64,000 nucleotides of DNA from an uncultured Acidobacteriota bacterium. GTDB lineage: Bacteria > Acidobacteriota > Terriglobia > Terriglobales > Acidobacteriaceae. Below, one piece after another: positions 48,815 to 58,693 of this stretch. Where the stretch lies: NCBI GenBank assembly GCA_903832295.1, contig CAILAZ010000348.1, positions 17,137 through 81,136 of the forward strand, written 5' to 3'. The notes under the pieces were generated by a model that was not told the DNA's origin, searched no databases, and saw only the letters and a list, made by a program, of their open reading frames with translations. Positions within the stretch are counted from its first letter, which is position 1, and each line of letters opens with the position of its first letter. Position numbers and translations under genes: made by a program.

Positions 48815-50026
48815 CTAGGCGATGAGGCCCATCTGCTTGCCGACCTTGCCGAGAACCTCGAGTGCCTGGGTGAGTTCGGATTCCGTGTGGGTGGCGGTGA
48901 CGATGGTGCGGACGCGGGCCTTGCCTTCGGGCACGGTGGGGAATGCGATTCCGGTGCCCATGACGCCCTGCTCGAAGATGGCCTTGCTGAAGTCCATGGT
49001 GGCGCGACCGTCTCCGATGATGATGGGGGTGATGGGGGTTTCACTGGCGGGAGTGGTGACGCCGCCGACGTTGAAGCCGAGCAGGCCGAGTTCCTTCTTG
49101 AAGAAATGAGTGTTGGTCCAGAGGCGCTCGATCAACTCGGGCTCGTCCTCCAGCACGTCAAAGGCGGCGATGCAGGTGGCGGCCACCGAGGGCGGATGCG
49201 AGGTGGAGAACAGGAACGGGCGGGCGCGATGGTAGAGATACTCGATGAAGTCGCGGGTTCCGCAGACGTAGCCGCCGAGCGCGCCGATGGCCTTGGAGAG
49301 AGTGCCAACCTGGATGTCCACGCGGCCGTGCACGCCGAAGTGGTCGATGGTGCCGCGGCCGTTGCGCCCGAGAACGCCGGAGGAGTGCGCGTCATCGACC
49401 ATCATGATGGCGCCGTACTTTTCGGCGGCGGCGCAGAGTCCGGGGAGCGGTCCGATATCGCCATCCATGGAGAAGACGCCGTCGGTGATGAGCAGCTTTT
49501 TGCCAGGCAGATTGGCGACGCTGGCGAGACGCTCCTCAGCGTGGGTAACGTCCTTGTGGCGGAAGACAAGAATCTTGGCACGCGAGAGGCGGCAGCCGTC
49601 GATGATGGAGGCGTGGTTGAGTTCGTCGCTGATGATGTAGTCATCGGGGCCAAGGAACGAGGAGACGGTTCCGGCATTGGCGGTGAAGCCGGACTGGAAG
49701 ACGACGCAGGCCTCGACGCCCTTGAAGCGCGCAATCTTCTCTTCGAGCTCCATGTGAATCTTCATGGTTCCGGCGATGGTGCGGACGGCACCGGAGCCGA
49801 CACCGTACTTGCGGGTGGCGGCGAGGGCGGCTTCGCGGAGCTTGGGATGAGTGGTGAGTCCGAGGTAGTTGTTGGAGGCGAGGTTGATGACCTTGCGTCC
49901 GTCGAAGTGGCAGACCGGCGCCTGCTCATCGTCAAGCACGCGGAGCTTGAAGTAGGTCCCCTTCTGCTTCAGCGCGGCCAGTTCATCGGAGAGAAAAGAG
50001 AGCGGGTCAATGCGGGTGGTAGTCAT
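48815..50026 (-). CDS. kbl: Glycine C-acetyltransferase (2-amino-3-ketobutyrate CoA ligase)
   Basis: INLASNNYLGLTTHPKLREAALAATRKYGVGSGAVRTIAGTMKIHMELEEKIARFKGVEACVVFQSGFTAN. Confidence 0.93.
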   Translation of the reverse strand: MTTTRIDPLSFLSDELAALKQKGTYFKLRVLDDEQAPVCHFDGRKVINLASNNYLGLTTHPKLREAALAATRKYGVGSGAVRTIAGTMKIHMELEEKIARFKGVEACVVFQSGFTANAGTVSSFLGPDDYIISDELNHASIIDGCRLSRAKILVFRHKDVTHAEERLASVANLPGKKLLITDGVFSMDGDIGPLPGLCAAAEKYGAIMMVDDAHSSGVLGRNGRGTIDHFGVHGRVDIQVGTLSKAIGALGGYVCGTRDFIEYLYHRARPFLFSTSHPPSVAATCIAAFDVLEDEPELIERLWTNTHFFKKELGLLGFNVGGVTTPASETPITPIIIGDGRATMDFSKAIFEQGVMGTGIAFPTVPEGKARVRTIVTATHTESELTQALEVLGKVGKQMGLIA

Positions 50027-50142
50027 AAGACCCAATTCTAGTACCGGGAGCGGGGCGAAGGAAGCTCGATGAAAGCCCGCTGGCGGGGAGGCATCTCAAT
50101 CTCCTCCTTTTGATTCTGCTGGAGATGCGCGGGGAGGCGGGG

Positions 50143-50877
50143 ATGAGCAGAATATGTTTGGGGACGTCGGGCTGGGCGTATGCCTCTTGGAAGCCGGAGT
50201 TCTATCCGAAAAAGCTGGCGGCAAGTAAGTTTCTGAATTTCTATGCGACGCAGCTGAACTGCGTCGAGGTGAATTACACATTCCGCAAGCGTCCGGCGGC
50301 GAAGACCCTGGAGAGCTGGTGCGCGGCGACGCCGGAAGGCTTCAGTTTTGCGGTGAAGGCGCACCAGCGAATCACGCACATCAAGCGGTTGAAGGATGTG
50401 GCGGAGGATGTCTCGGGCTTCTACGAATCGCTGGAGCCTTTGCGTGCGGCGGGGAAGCTCGGGCCGGTGCTCTTTCAGCTACCGCCGTTTCTGAAGGTGG
50501 ACGAGGAACGGCTGCGTGGGTTTCTGGAGTGCCTGCCTGCGGAGGCACGGGCGGCAATCGAGTTCCGGAACGAGAGCTGGTTTAGGGATGGCGTTTTCGA
50601 GTTAATGCGCGAGCACGATGTTGCGCTCTGCATTGCGGAGAGTGACGAGTTGCAGGTGCCGGAGGAGATCACGGCGAGCTTTGCGTACTTCCGGTTCAGG
50701 AAGTCAGAGTATTCGCAGATTGAGTTGGGGCAGATCAAGGGGAGGCTGGGGAAGGCGACGGAGCACGGCGACGTGTATGCGTTCCTGAAGCACGAGGAGA
50801 CGCCGGAAGGGGCTCTGAACGCAAGGCGATTGCTGGAGGAGTTGGAGCAACCGCCTGTGCTGCGCCGCGCTTCGTGA
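50143..50877 (+). CDS. DUF72 family protein
   Basis: ICLGTSGWAYASWKPEFYPKKLAASKFLNFYATQLNCVEVNYTF...ESWFRDGVFELMREHDVALCIAES. Confidence 0.93.
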   Translation: MSRICLGTSGWAYASWKPEFYPKKLAASKFLNFYATQLNCVEVNYTFRKRPAAKTLESWCAATPEGFSFAVKAHQRITHIKRLKDVAEDVSGFYESLEPLRAAGKLGPVLFQLPPFLKVDEERLRGFLECLPAEARAAIEFRNESWFRDGVFELMREHDVALCIAESDELQVPEEITASFAYFRFRKSEYSQIELGQIKGRLGKATEHGDVYAFLKHEETPEGALNARRLLEELEQPPVLRRAS

Positions 50878-51939
50878 TTAGAAGGTGCCGTCCACGCCAT
50901 CGGTATAGAGCAGGATCTTCGAGGCTTTGCCGGAGTTGAGCAGTTCCATGCCCTTGCTGAAATCCGAGATGGGAAGCCGGTCGGTGATGACGGGGTGGAG
51001 TTCGAGCTTGCCTGCTTTCAGGAGGGCGGTCATCTGGTACCAGGTCTCGAACATCCGGCGGCCGTTGATGCCGTGAATGGTTGCGCCCTTGAAGATGATG
51101 TCGCGGGCGAGGTCGATTTCCATGGGGCGCGCGGGGATGCCGAGCAGGCTGACGCGGCCACCGGTGCGGAGAATGTCGAAGCCGAGTTTGACGGCGTCCT
51201 TGTGCCCGGCCATTTCGAGGAGCACGTCCACGCCGTAGCCTCCGGTGTGCTCGCGGACGATGGAGCGCACGTCCTGGGTGGCGGGGTCGAGGACGAGGTC
51301 GGCCTTCATCTGGCGGGCGATGTTGCGGCGGTATTCGTTGACCTCGATGGCGAAGACCTGGGCGGCTCCGCAGGCGCGGGCGATGGCGATGGCGAAGAGG
51401 CCGATGGGGCCGCATCCGGTGATGGCAACGGTTTTGGCGGCGAGGTCTCCGGAGAGCGCGGTGTGGACGGCGTTGCCGAGAGGGTCGAGGATGGAAGCGT
51501 ATTCGTGGGGGATGGCGGGATCGAGCTTCCAGATGTTGGACTCGGGGATGACGACAAAGTCGGCGAATGCGCCGTTCTGATCGATGCCGATGATCTTGAC
51601 GAATTGGCAGATGTGTCCCTGGCCGGTGCGGCACTGCAGACATTTGTCGCAGGCAACGTGCATCTCGGCGGAGACAAAGTCGCCTTCCTTGACGCTGGTG
51701 ACTTCAGCACCGACGGCGGCGACGTGGCCGCAGAACTCGTGTCCGGGAATGAGCGGCGGAACGATGCGTCCCTGCGCCCACGGGTCCCAGTTGTAAATGT
51801 GGAGATCGGTACCGCAGATGGAGGCGACCTTTACCTTTACGAGAACGTCGGCGGGGCCAATGGAAGGGACGGGAACTTCGCGGATCTCAACGCCCGCTTT
51901 CGGCTCGCTCTTTACCACGGCCGACATCATTTTCGACAT
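50878..51939 (-). CDS. tdh: L-threonine 3-dehydrogenase
   Basis: GTDLHIYNWDPWAQGRIVPPLIPGHEFCGHVAAVG...CDKCLQCRTGQGHICQ. Confidence 0.93.
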   Translation of the reverse strand: MSKMMSAVVKSEPKAGVEIREVPVPSIGPADVLVKVKVASICGTDLHIYNWDPWAQGRIVPPLIPGHEFCGHVAAVGAEVTSVKEGDFVSAEMHVACDKCLQCRTGQGHICQFVKIIGIDQNGAFADFVVIPESNIWKLDPAIPHEYASILDPLGNAVHTALSGDLAAKTVAITGCGPIGLFAIAIARACGAAQVFAIEVNEYRRNIARQMKADLVLDPATQDVRSIVREHTGGYGVDVLLEMAGHKDAVKLGFDILRTGGRVSLLGIPARPMEIDLARDIIFKGATIHGINGRRMFETWYQMTALLKAGKLELHPVITDRLPISDFSKGMELLNSGKASKILLYTDGVDGTF

Positions 51940-52125
51940 AACAGACTGCCTCTCAGAGGGCTGGGCAAGTGACGCCCAGACACGGGAACACGAGCATACG
52001 GGACCTCACATTTTAGCACTGCGTGATGAGTGCGCGATGAAACGGAAGACAGTCCACGGCGGAAAGGAAGAGAGAAGGACTACGCGCAGGATGGGATTCG
52101 TCAAGCAAATAATCGATGAAAAGTA

Positions 52126-52154
52126 TTGACAACTAGAGTTACACACCACAAAAT
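52126..52154 (+). promoter_or_regulatory. Strong sigma70-type promoter candidate
   Basis: TTGACA (52126-52131) - 17 nt - CAAAAT (52149-52154). Confidence 0.6.
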
Positions 52155-52160
52155 GTTGGA

Positions 52161-52337
52161 CTAGCACTGGATTGCATCCAAGATTCAGGCATGGATTACA
52201 TATCTCTGCGGATTACCTTCAAGGGAGAAGGTTCCAATCACGTGCTGCGGTACTGGGAAACAGATCCAGACCTGCGAGGTGGCTAGACCTCGATTTCTCC
52301 ATTGCTCAGTCTCCGCGCTGCTCGCGGAGACTTTTTC
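52161..52337 (+). ncRNA. Candidate structured small RNA (6S-like or MerR-leader RNA; family unassigned)
   Basis: Predicted TSS about 52161; complementary arms GGaCTAGC/GCTAGaCC and CTGGAT/ATCCAG; inner hairpins ACCTTC-aaggga-GAAGGT and CGAGGT-ggctag-ACCTCG; ends at an intrinsic terminator; little coding signal. Confidence 0.45.
52308..52337 (+). terminator. Intrinsic terminator upstream of MerR gene
   Basis: Perfect 10-bp stem AGTCTCCGCG-ctgct-CGCGGAGACT with TTTTT. Confidence 0.85.
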
Positions 52338-52404
52338 ATTTGCGGCCAGGCGTTGAAGCAGCTCTGCCTGCGTGTTACAAGAACAAGTAGCGGACTAGGT
52401 TCCC

Positions 52405-52890
52405 ATGCCAACAGCCAAACGCAAACTCGCCAGGACACAAGCGGAAGTGGTGATTCCGGAGAAGATCTATTTCCGGATAGGCGAGGTGAGCGAACTGTCG
52501 CAACTGCCCACGTACGTATTGCGCTTCTGGGAGACGGAGTTTGCGCAACTGAAGCCGACGAAGAGCAGTACGGGACAGCGGATGTACCGGCGCAAGGACG
52601 TGGAATACGTGATGCAAATCCGGCGCCTGTTGTATGAGGATGGATTCACCATCGCGGGGGCGCGGGAGAAGTTGCGCGAAGAGCGCGCGAGCCGCATCCA
52701 CGGGCAAGCCGAAATTGCGGCTCCGGTTGAAGTTGCCAGCCCTGCGGCGGAAAGCAGCCATGCTTCGCAGACGGGCCATGAATCCCAGGCGGCGCTGCCA
52801 TTTTTTGCGGTGGCGAGCGGTCGCAGCAGCAAAGACCGATTGCGCAAGTTGCGACAGGAACTCCGCGCCGTTCTCGATCTCCTCTCCTGA
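52405..52890 (+). CDS. MerR family transcriptional regulator
   Basis: YFRIGEVSELSQLPTYVLRFWETEFAQLKPTKSSTGQRMYRRKDVEYVMQIRRLLYEDGFTIAGAREKL. Confidence 0.92.
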   Translation: MPTAKRKLARTQAEVVIPEKIYFRIGEVSELSQLPTYVLRFWETEFAQLKPTKSSTGQRMYRRKDVEYVMQIRRLLYEDGFTIAGAREKLREERASRIHGQAEIAAPVEVASPAAESSHASQTGHESQAALPFFAVASGRSSKDRLRKLRQELRAVLDLLS

Positions 52891-52935
52891 AGCACCGCAG
52901 CGCACCCGCGCAAAGGGCGGCGCATCCCACGAAAA

Positions 52936-54036
52936 ATGAAAAGGCGGGAATTTATCAGTGGGGTGGCGATTGCCGGTATGTCTGGTGCTGTCAGGTTGCA
53001 GGGACAGGAAGCGAACGCGGACACAGGTGCAAGTGACATTTCCAGAATACCGCTTGGGCAGTCGGCGGGAACGTTGCGCGGGGAAATGCTCTATCGCAAG
53101 CTGGGCAACACCGGGGTAGAAGTCTCGGCGATTGGGTTGGGTGGCTCGCATTTTGCCGATCCGCAAGTACCGGAGCAGGAGTCAGTCCGGCTGCTGCATG
53201 AGGCCGTGGATCGCGGCATTACATTCATGGACAACTGCTGGGACTACCACGACGGCCAGAGCGAAGTGCGCATGGGAAAAGCGCTGGGGCAGGGCGCGTA
53301 CAGGAAGAAGGTGTTCCTGATGACGAAGATCGACGGGCGCACGAAGGAACTGGCGGCCGCACAGATCGATGAGTCGCTCAAGCGATTGCAAACCGATCAC
53401 CTGGACCTGCTGCAGCATCACGAGGTTCTGCGCTTCGATGATCCGGATCGCATCTTTGCCGAAGGCGGTGCGATGGAAGCGGTGCTGGAGGCAAAGAAGG
53501 CGGGCAAGGTACGCTTCATCGGCTTCACCGGGCACAAGGACCCGAGAGTACACCTCTACATGCTGGAGGTGGCGCGCAGGCACGGCTTCCATTTCGATAC
53601 CGTGCAGATGCCGCTGAACGTGCTGGACGCGCACTTCCGCAGCTTTGCGCAGATGGTGGTGCCGGAGGCGGTCAAGCAAGGGATCGGTGTGCTGGGGATG
53701 AAGTCCCTGTGCGCGGGAGTCTTGTTGAAGAGCGCTGCGGCAGTGAAGCCGATTGAGTGCATCCACTATGCGCTGAACCTGCCCACCTCGGTAGTCATCG
53801 CGGGAATTGACAAGCAGCCCATCCTGGACCAGGCATTTGAGGCGGCGAAGAGCTTTAAGCCAATGAACCGCGAGCAGGTGGCGGCGCTGCTAAACAAGAC
53901 ACGCGAGGCCGCAATGAACGGGACGTACGAACTGTTCAAGACGACCGCGCATTTTGACGGCACGGCACGGCATCCCGACTGGCTGGGGGCCGATGCGGGA
54001 CCGGTGCAGAAACTGGCCCCGAAGCCGGCGGCCTAG
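52936..54036 (+). CDS. Aldo/keto reductase with Tat-like signal
   Basis: MKRREFISGVAIAGMSG; RKLGNTGVEVSAIGLGGSHF...DLLQHHEV... Confidence 0.9.
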   Translation: MKRREFISGVAIAGMSGAVRLQGQEANADTGASDISRIPLGQSAGTLRGEMLYRKLGNTGVEVSAIGLGGSHFADPQVPEQESVRLLHEAVDRGITFMDNCWDYHDGQSEVRMGKALGQGAYRKKVFLMTKIDGRTKELAAAQIDESLKRLQTDHLDLLQHHEVLRFDDPDRIFAEGGAMEAVLEAKKAGKVRFIGFTGHKDPRVHLYMLEVARRHGFHFDTVQMPLNVLDAHFRSFAQMVVPEAVKQGIGVLGMKSLCAGVLLKSAAAVKPIECIHYALNLPTSVVIAGIDKQPILDQAFEAAKSFKPMNREQVAALLNKTREAAMNGTYELFKTTAHFDGTARHPDWLGADAGPVQKLAPKPAA

Positions 54037-54051
54037 CGACCGGCGCAAACC

Positions 54052-54498
54052 TTATGTGGGCGTTCCGGTGATGTAGGCCTGAAGGTGACGAATGGTCTCC
54101 TGCTGTTCGGAGAGGATCCAGTTCACCAGGTCTCCGATGGAGATGAGGCCGACGAGGCGGTCGCGTTCCAGAACCGGCAGGTGACGGATGCGATGCGCGG
54201 TGATGATGGACATGCATTCGCCGACGCTGTGATCGGGCGAGACGAAGATGACTGGCGAACTCATGATTTCATGCACGGTGGTGTCTCGCGAGGAACGGCC
54301 CTTGACGATCACTTTACGCGCGTAATCACGCTCGGAGATGATGCCCACGATCTTGTCATCGGCGGTGACAAGCAGTGCGCCAACCTGCTTCTCTGCCATG
54401 AGGACCACAGCCTCAAAGACAGAGCTGGACGGGGAGACGGAGAGAACAACTCCACCCTTCTGTTTCAGGATGGGGCGGATTGACTCTGAAAGATGCAT
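54052..54498 (-). CDS. CBS-domain pair protein
   Basis: VFEAVVLMAEKQVGALLVTADDKIVGIISERDYARKVIVKG...SVGECMSIITAHRIRHLPVLERDRLVGLISIGDLV. Confidence 0.93.
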   Translation of the reverse strand: MHLSESIRPILKQKGGVVLSVSPSSSVFEAVVLMAEKQVGALLVTADDKIVGIISERDYARKVIVKGRSSRDTTVHEIMSSPVIFVSPDHSVGECMSIITAHRIRHLPVLERDRLVGLISIGDLVNWILSEQQETIRHLQAYITGTPT

Positions 54499-54570
54499 GG
54501 GTGCCACCTCACGGTGCAAGATGATACCGCGAATTGAGAATAACCAGCCACGGGATTTTGCGGGAGCCAT

Positions 54571-54601
54571 AGAAAAGGCCCCGGCCGAAGCCGGAGCCTT
54601 T
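54571..54601 (-). terminator. Terminator of S53 protease gene
   Basis: Minus strand: AAAGGCtCCGGC-ttcg-GCCGGgGCCTTTTCT. Confidence 0.75.
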
Positions 54602-54614
54602 CCGCTTTGTGGCC

Positions 54615-57600
54615 CTACTTGACGACAATAATCGTCAGCGAAGCGGTTTTGCCAGTGGAAGCAGTGCCCTGGGCCTGCGCCGTGGCGGAATAGCTGCCCG
54701 GCAAGGTCCAGTTCTTGTTCCAACTGTTGCTGCCGCATCCGATGCCGAACGCAACCAGGGTGATCACGGTAAGCAACATCGCCAGACCCCAGCGGCGCTT
54801 ACGAATGCCGAAGGGGAGAGCCAGAAGTACTCCGGCGAAGGTGATGGCCGAGGCTCCGAGCCAGCGGTTGTGCTTGAGCTGAGTAGCTACGGAGAGACTG
54901 CTGGTATAGACCGTCAAGGTGGAAGAGACCGGCTTGTTAGAGCCGTCAGGCGTAACCGAGGACGGGTTGAATACGCAGGAAGCGTTGGCCGGAAGACCGC
55001 TGCAACTGAAGCTGATCTTCAGGTTGTAGCCGTTGACCGGAAGCACGTTGAAGTACGCCGTGCCGGACTGTCCCGCGATGATGGTGAGAGTGGATGGCAC
55101 TACCTGGATGGTGTAATCGCTGACCAGGGTGGCGGCAGGAGTAGTGGAAGCAGAGGCGTTGAAGTACGTGTCTCCGCCGTAAGCCGCCGAGATGCTGTGC
55201 GAAACAGCCGTGATCAGCGCAGTTGTAGTGAAGGTCGCCTTACCGGTGGAATCCAGCGTAGCGGTTCCAAGGGTGGTGGCGCCGTCTGTGAATGTGACGG
55301 TTCCGGTAGCGATGCGTCCGGTGACAGCCGATGTGACGGTTGCGGTGTAGCTGGCGGTTGTGCCAGAGACCACAGTCGGCGTGGAGGTTGCAATGGCGGT
55401 TGTGGTGGCGGCCGTGGCAGAGACGGGCACCGCGATCAGGTAAGTGCTGGGGCTGAGCGAGGCGTTGCCGACGAACTGCGCCTGAACGCGGTAGCTTCCA
55501 GCGGCGGCGAACTGAACCAAGCCACTGAACGAGCCGTCTGCACCGACGGTAAGTGGCGCGGCGTTGAGGGTGACGGGAGCGACCGGGTTGGTGACGTTCA
55601 CCAGGTTGAGGGTTCCACCCAGGGAGGCCGATCCGGTGTTGTTAAGGCCCACATAGCCGCTGAGTTTGAGCGGGGTAGCGGGGATGGCGGTGCCGGTCTG
55701 GGCGAAGCTGTAGATGTAAGTGTCAGCCTTGCCCACGGTCAGCGAGTAGGTGTTGGATGCACTGGAGTTGAAGCTGGCGTCACCGGGATAAGCTGCAGCC
55801 AAGGTGTGGGGGCCAACAGAGAGGCCGTTGAGGGTGAAGAAGGTGCTCGACTGCTGCGAGAGACCTGCCTCACCGTATTGCAGGGTGGTGCTGCCAATGG
55901 TTGTGCCATCCACAACGATGTTGACGGAGCCGCTGGGATATCCGGTACCGGAATTTCCGTAAATGTAGATCGCCGTGGGAAGTGATTCACCGTACTGAAG
56001 CTGAACCGGATTGGCTACCTGCCATCCGCCGGTGAGAGGACCGATGAAGGTGTTGGAATTCTCCTTGGTGATGTTGACGGTGAAGGAGGGAGACTTCGAG
56101 CCCGAGTAGTTGCCGTCGCCGGAATACTGCGAGTAAACCTTCCAGGTTCCGCCGGGGAGGGTGTAGAAGTAGTTGTCAGCGCTCCCGTTGAACAGGGGGT
56201 AATTGCCACCCGAGATTACGTTGGCACCTCCAGGCTGCGGAACGGCTCCGTTGGCGATTACATACCTGGTTGTTTTGGATGCAGGGCCGGAGCCTGACGC
56301 AACGCTGCTGGAGTTGCCTTGGGCAACCGCGATCATCACGGTCTCGCCCGTGGGAGTGGGTCCTGAACCGGTGGACGACGCGACCCGAGTCTGGAAGTGA
56401 ACTCCCAAATAGCCGCTCTGGTTGCCTTGATAGCCGTGTGGGAAGGTGAAGCAATCCATGCTGGCTTTGGAACACTCGATGGTGAGGCTGTTCTGCGAGG
56501 ATGCTGCCAGCGAGATGTCAGCCCAGTGGTTGACGAGCTGGGCGACATCCACGGTGCCGATGCCGGTTGCCATGTCATAGCCGGGACCCGCGCTGTAGCC
56601 GACGGTGAATGCGCCGGTGCTGCCGGGGACCTTGTTGTCGCCATTCACGATGTCATGGAAGATGACATTGGAGTTGGGGCCGCTGGCGAGTTGATAGAGG
56701 ATGTAGTTGGCTTGACCCTGGACTGAGTTTGTCTTCTGGTTGACCAGTGCCATGACTCCGGCAAAAGACGGCGAAGCTGCCGAAGTGCCGCCGACGGAGT
56801 AGAGATAGCCGTTATAGACGATCATGTAGCCGTCATGGCCTGCCGCGGAGAGCGAGATGTCGGGAAGCATGCGCCCGATGTTGTTGGGAACGCCGTCTCC
56901 TGTCTGCCAATCCGGTTTGTACCACCACGTGCTTTCGCCGCCGCTGCCGGCCCACAGACTTACGCTGTTGGGGTCGTTGCTGCTCTCATTCCATACCTTT
57001 TCCGGGATGTAGCTGAGTACAGACTGTTTTGTGGAGGCGTTGCTGAATAGTCCCCAGTACTGGGCAGGATTGGCAGTGTCATCGAACTGGGTGCCGCCGA
57101 CGGCGACGTTGTAAGGCGTGGAAGCAATTCCATTGACGGCCACGCCGTAGCTGTCCAGAGACCCGCTGCCGGGTGCGGTGCAACCGGCGCCGCCGTTGTC
57201 TCCCGTAGAGACGTTGGCGGTAATGCCTTCGGCGGCAGCCTGCTGCCAGAGGGAGAACCAGAAGTAATTGTTACCGGCCTCGTAGTCCTCACAGAGTCCA
57301 TAGCTGGTGCTCATGACACCGGCTAGGTTGTGATCCACGATGTAGGTGGCGGATACGGCGACGCCATCGTCGAAGTTACTGGCCGATGCGACATAGGTGA
57401 CATTGGCGAGGGGAGCCACGGCTCCGGACCATTCGACATCGAGCATGGCTTCGACGATGTCGCCGGTAACTCCGGGGTCGTCGCCATTGATGATGATGGT
57501 CGGCGGATTTGCCGGCAGGCCGTAGTAGGAGCGGAAGGAGTTGACGTCGGCGACGCTGATGTTGGTGCGTCCGACGATGGCAATGGACTGTCCGGCACCG

Positions 57601-58346
57601 TTGATTCCCGCCTGGTAGAGGGGTTTCACGTCATAGATGGTGGCGAAGTCGGCCGGTGTCATGAAGTGCGCGCCGTCGCTGAAGGTCTGCATGCCCTTGA
57701 CGCCCGAGTTGGGATCAAAAAGACCCTGCTTGACGATCTTGAGATTCGCCTGCTTGGGGTGATCGGCGAGGTTGACGCCCTTGATCACCGATTGCAGGGC
57801 TGCAGGGACCTGCACGCTGGTGGAGTTGGCGATGAAGGTTTTGCCGCCGCTGGCGTAGCTGTGGAGCTGTGTGCTGAAGGCCTTTTCAACCTGGCCGACG
57901 CTGCCGCTGAAGGTGATGAAGCGGCGGCTCTGGGAAACTTCATGCACGGTGAGGCCCTGGCTGATGAGCCAGTTCTTGACCTGGGTCGCATCGGATACGG
58001 AGACGCCAAACTGGTCTCCGAACTGGGCCGGGGTCAACCACTTGTGGAACTGCGCGGACTTGGGATCATGCTGCGCCTGGATGAGGGCGGCGGCTGCCTG
58101 GTCCTGTGCGTCGGTAGGCGCAAGGGTAAGCATGATGCGTCCGAGATTCTGGCTTGCGTTCAACCGGCCAGTGTCAACACTCCTGACGGCGGCGGAGGAA
58201 GCAGAGTGATCGATCGCTACCTTCTGGGTGAGGTCTGGGCTTGCTGGAACGCGGTTCTGGACGGCAAAAGCAGAAACTGCAAATACCGCGAACAGCAGAA
58301 CGATGATGCCCAAAGTGCGGACAAACGGTGTGTGGCATTTCTTCAT
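54615..58346 (-). CDS. Secreted S53 family (sedolisin/kumamolisin-type) peptidase with Ig-like repeats
   Basis: Pro-kumamolisin propeptide; EAMLD (Glu/Asp) and GGTSAASPSFAG catalytic Ser motifs; C-terminal Ig-like 3 repeats and TM. Confidence 0.92.
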   Translation of the reverse strand: MKKCHTPFVRTLGIIVLLFAVFAVSAFAVQNRVPASPDLTQKVAIDHSASSAAVRSVDTGRLNASQNLGRIMLTLAPTDAQDQAAAALIQAQHDPKSAQFHKWLTPAQFGDQFGVSVSDATQVKNWLISQGLTVHEVSQSRRFITFSGSVGQVEKAFSTQLHSYASGGKTFIANSTSVQVPAALQSVIKGVNLADHPKQANLKIVKQGLFDPNSGVKGMQTFSDGAHFMTPADFATIYDVKPLYQAGINGAGQSIAIVGRTNISVADVNSFRSYYGLPANPPTIIINGDDPGVTGDIVEAMLDVEWSGAVAPLANVTYVASASNFDDGVAVSATYIVDHNLAGVMSTSYGLCEDYEAGNNYFWFSLWQQAAAEGITANVSTGDNGGAGCTAPGSGSLDSYGVAVNGIASTPYNVAVGGTQFDDTANPAQYWGLFSNASTKQSVLSYIPEKVWNESSNDPNSVSLWAGSGGESTWWYKPDWQTGDGVPNNIGRMLPDISLSAAGHDGYMIVYNGYLYSVGGTSAASPSFAGVMALVNQKTNSVQGQANYILYQLASGPNSNVIFHDIVNGDNKVPGSTGAFTVGYSAGPGYDMATGIGTVDVAQLVNHWADISLAASSQNSLTIECSKASMDCFTFPHGYQGNQSGYLGVHFQTRVASSTGSGPTPTGETVMIAVAQGNSSSVASGSGPASKTTRYVIANGAVPQPGGANVISGGNYPLFNGSADNYFYTLPGGTWKVYSQYSGDGNYSGSKSPSFTVNITKENSNTFIGPLTGGWQVANPVQLQYGESLPTAIYIYGNSGTGYPSGSVNIVVDGTTIGSTTLQYGEAGLSQQSSTFFTLNGLSVGPHTLAAAYPGDASFNSSASNTYSLTVGKADTYIYSFAQTGTAIPATPLKLSGYVGLNNTGSASLGGTLNLVNVTNPVAPVTLNAAPLTVGADGSFSGLVQFAAAGSYRVQAQFVGNASLSPSTYLIAVPVSATAATTTAIATSTPTVVSGTTASYTATVTSAVTGRIATGTVTFTDGATTLGTATLDSTGKATFTTTALITAVSHSISAAYGGDTYFNASASTTPAATLVSDYTIQVVPSTLTIIAGQSGTAYFNVLPVNGYNLKISFSCSGLPANASCVFNPSSVTPDGSNKPVSSTLTVYTSSLSVATQLKHNRWLGASAITFAGVLLALPFGIRKRRWGLAMLLTVITLVAFGIGCGSNSWNKNWTLPGSYSATAQAQGTASTGKTASLTIIVVK

Positions 58347-58693
58347 AGGTGAGTCTCCCTCGAGATTCTCCAAAACGGCAACGGTCCCCATGCAAGCGGA
58401 CGACGATCTGGATCAGCACGGAACACGCATCTGAATATGCTCGAGTCTTCTCTTCACAAAAGGGAAGTTGAGACATTTTCAGTCAAGGCCCGGCGACTGA
58501 TTGAACGCAGTGGGACTTCAAAAACGCAGGACAGAGTAGCTGGTAGTTCATTGTAGATGACGAAAGGGAATGGTCAATAGAAAAGTAGCAGGATTCGACC
58601 ACCGATTGGCTGGTTTGGCGACGATTCAAGGTGCCCGGTGTGGAGCACTCTCCATGTCAACGACAAAAGTTGCGTTGGGTACAATGGAGCGCG

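Noticed and set aside
48812-50041. 409-aa + strand ORF antisense to kbl
   Set aside because: Shadow of the kbl reading frame; low-complexity acidic protein with no recognisable motif
54609-55985. 458-aa + strand ORF antisense to the S53 protease repeat region
   Set aside because: Gly/Arg/Ser-rich shadow of Ig-like repeats; no independent coding evidence
58485-58551. 22-aa minus-strand ORF MNYQLLCPAFLKSHCVQSVAGP as RiPP precursor
   Set aside because: Too short, no SD or leader-like features, and on the strand opposite to the rSAM gene
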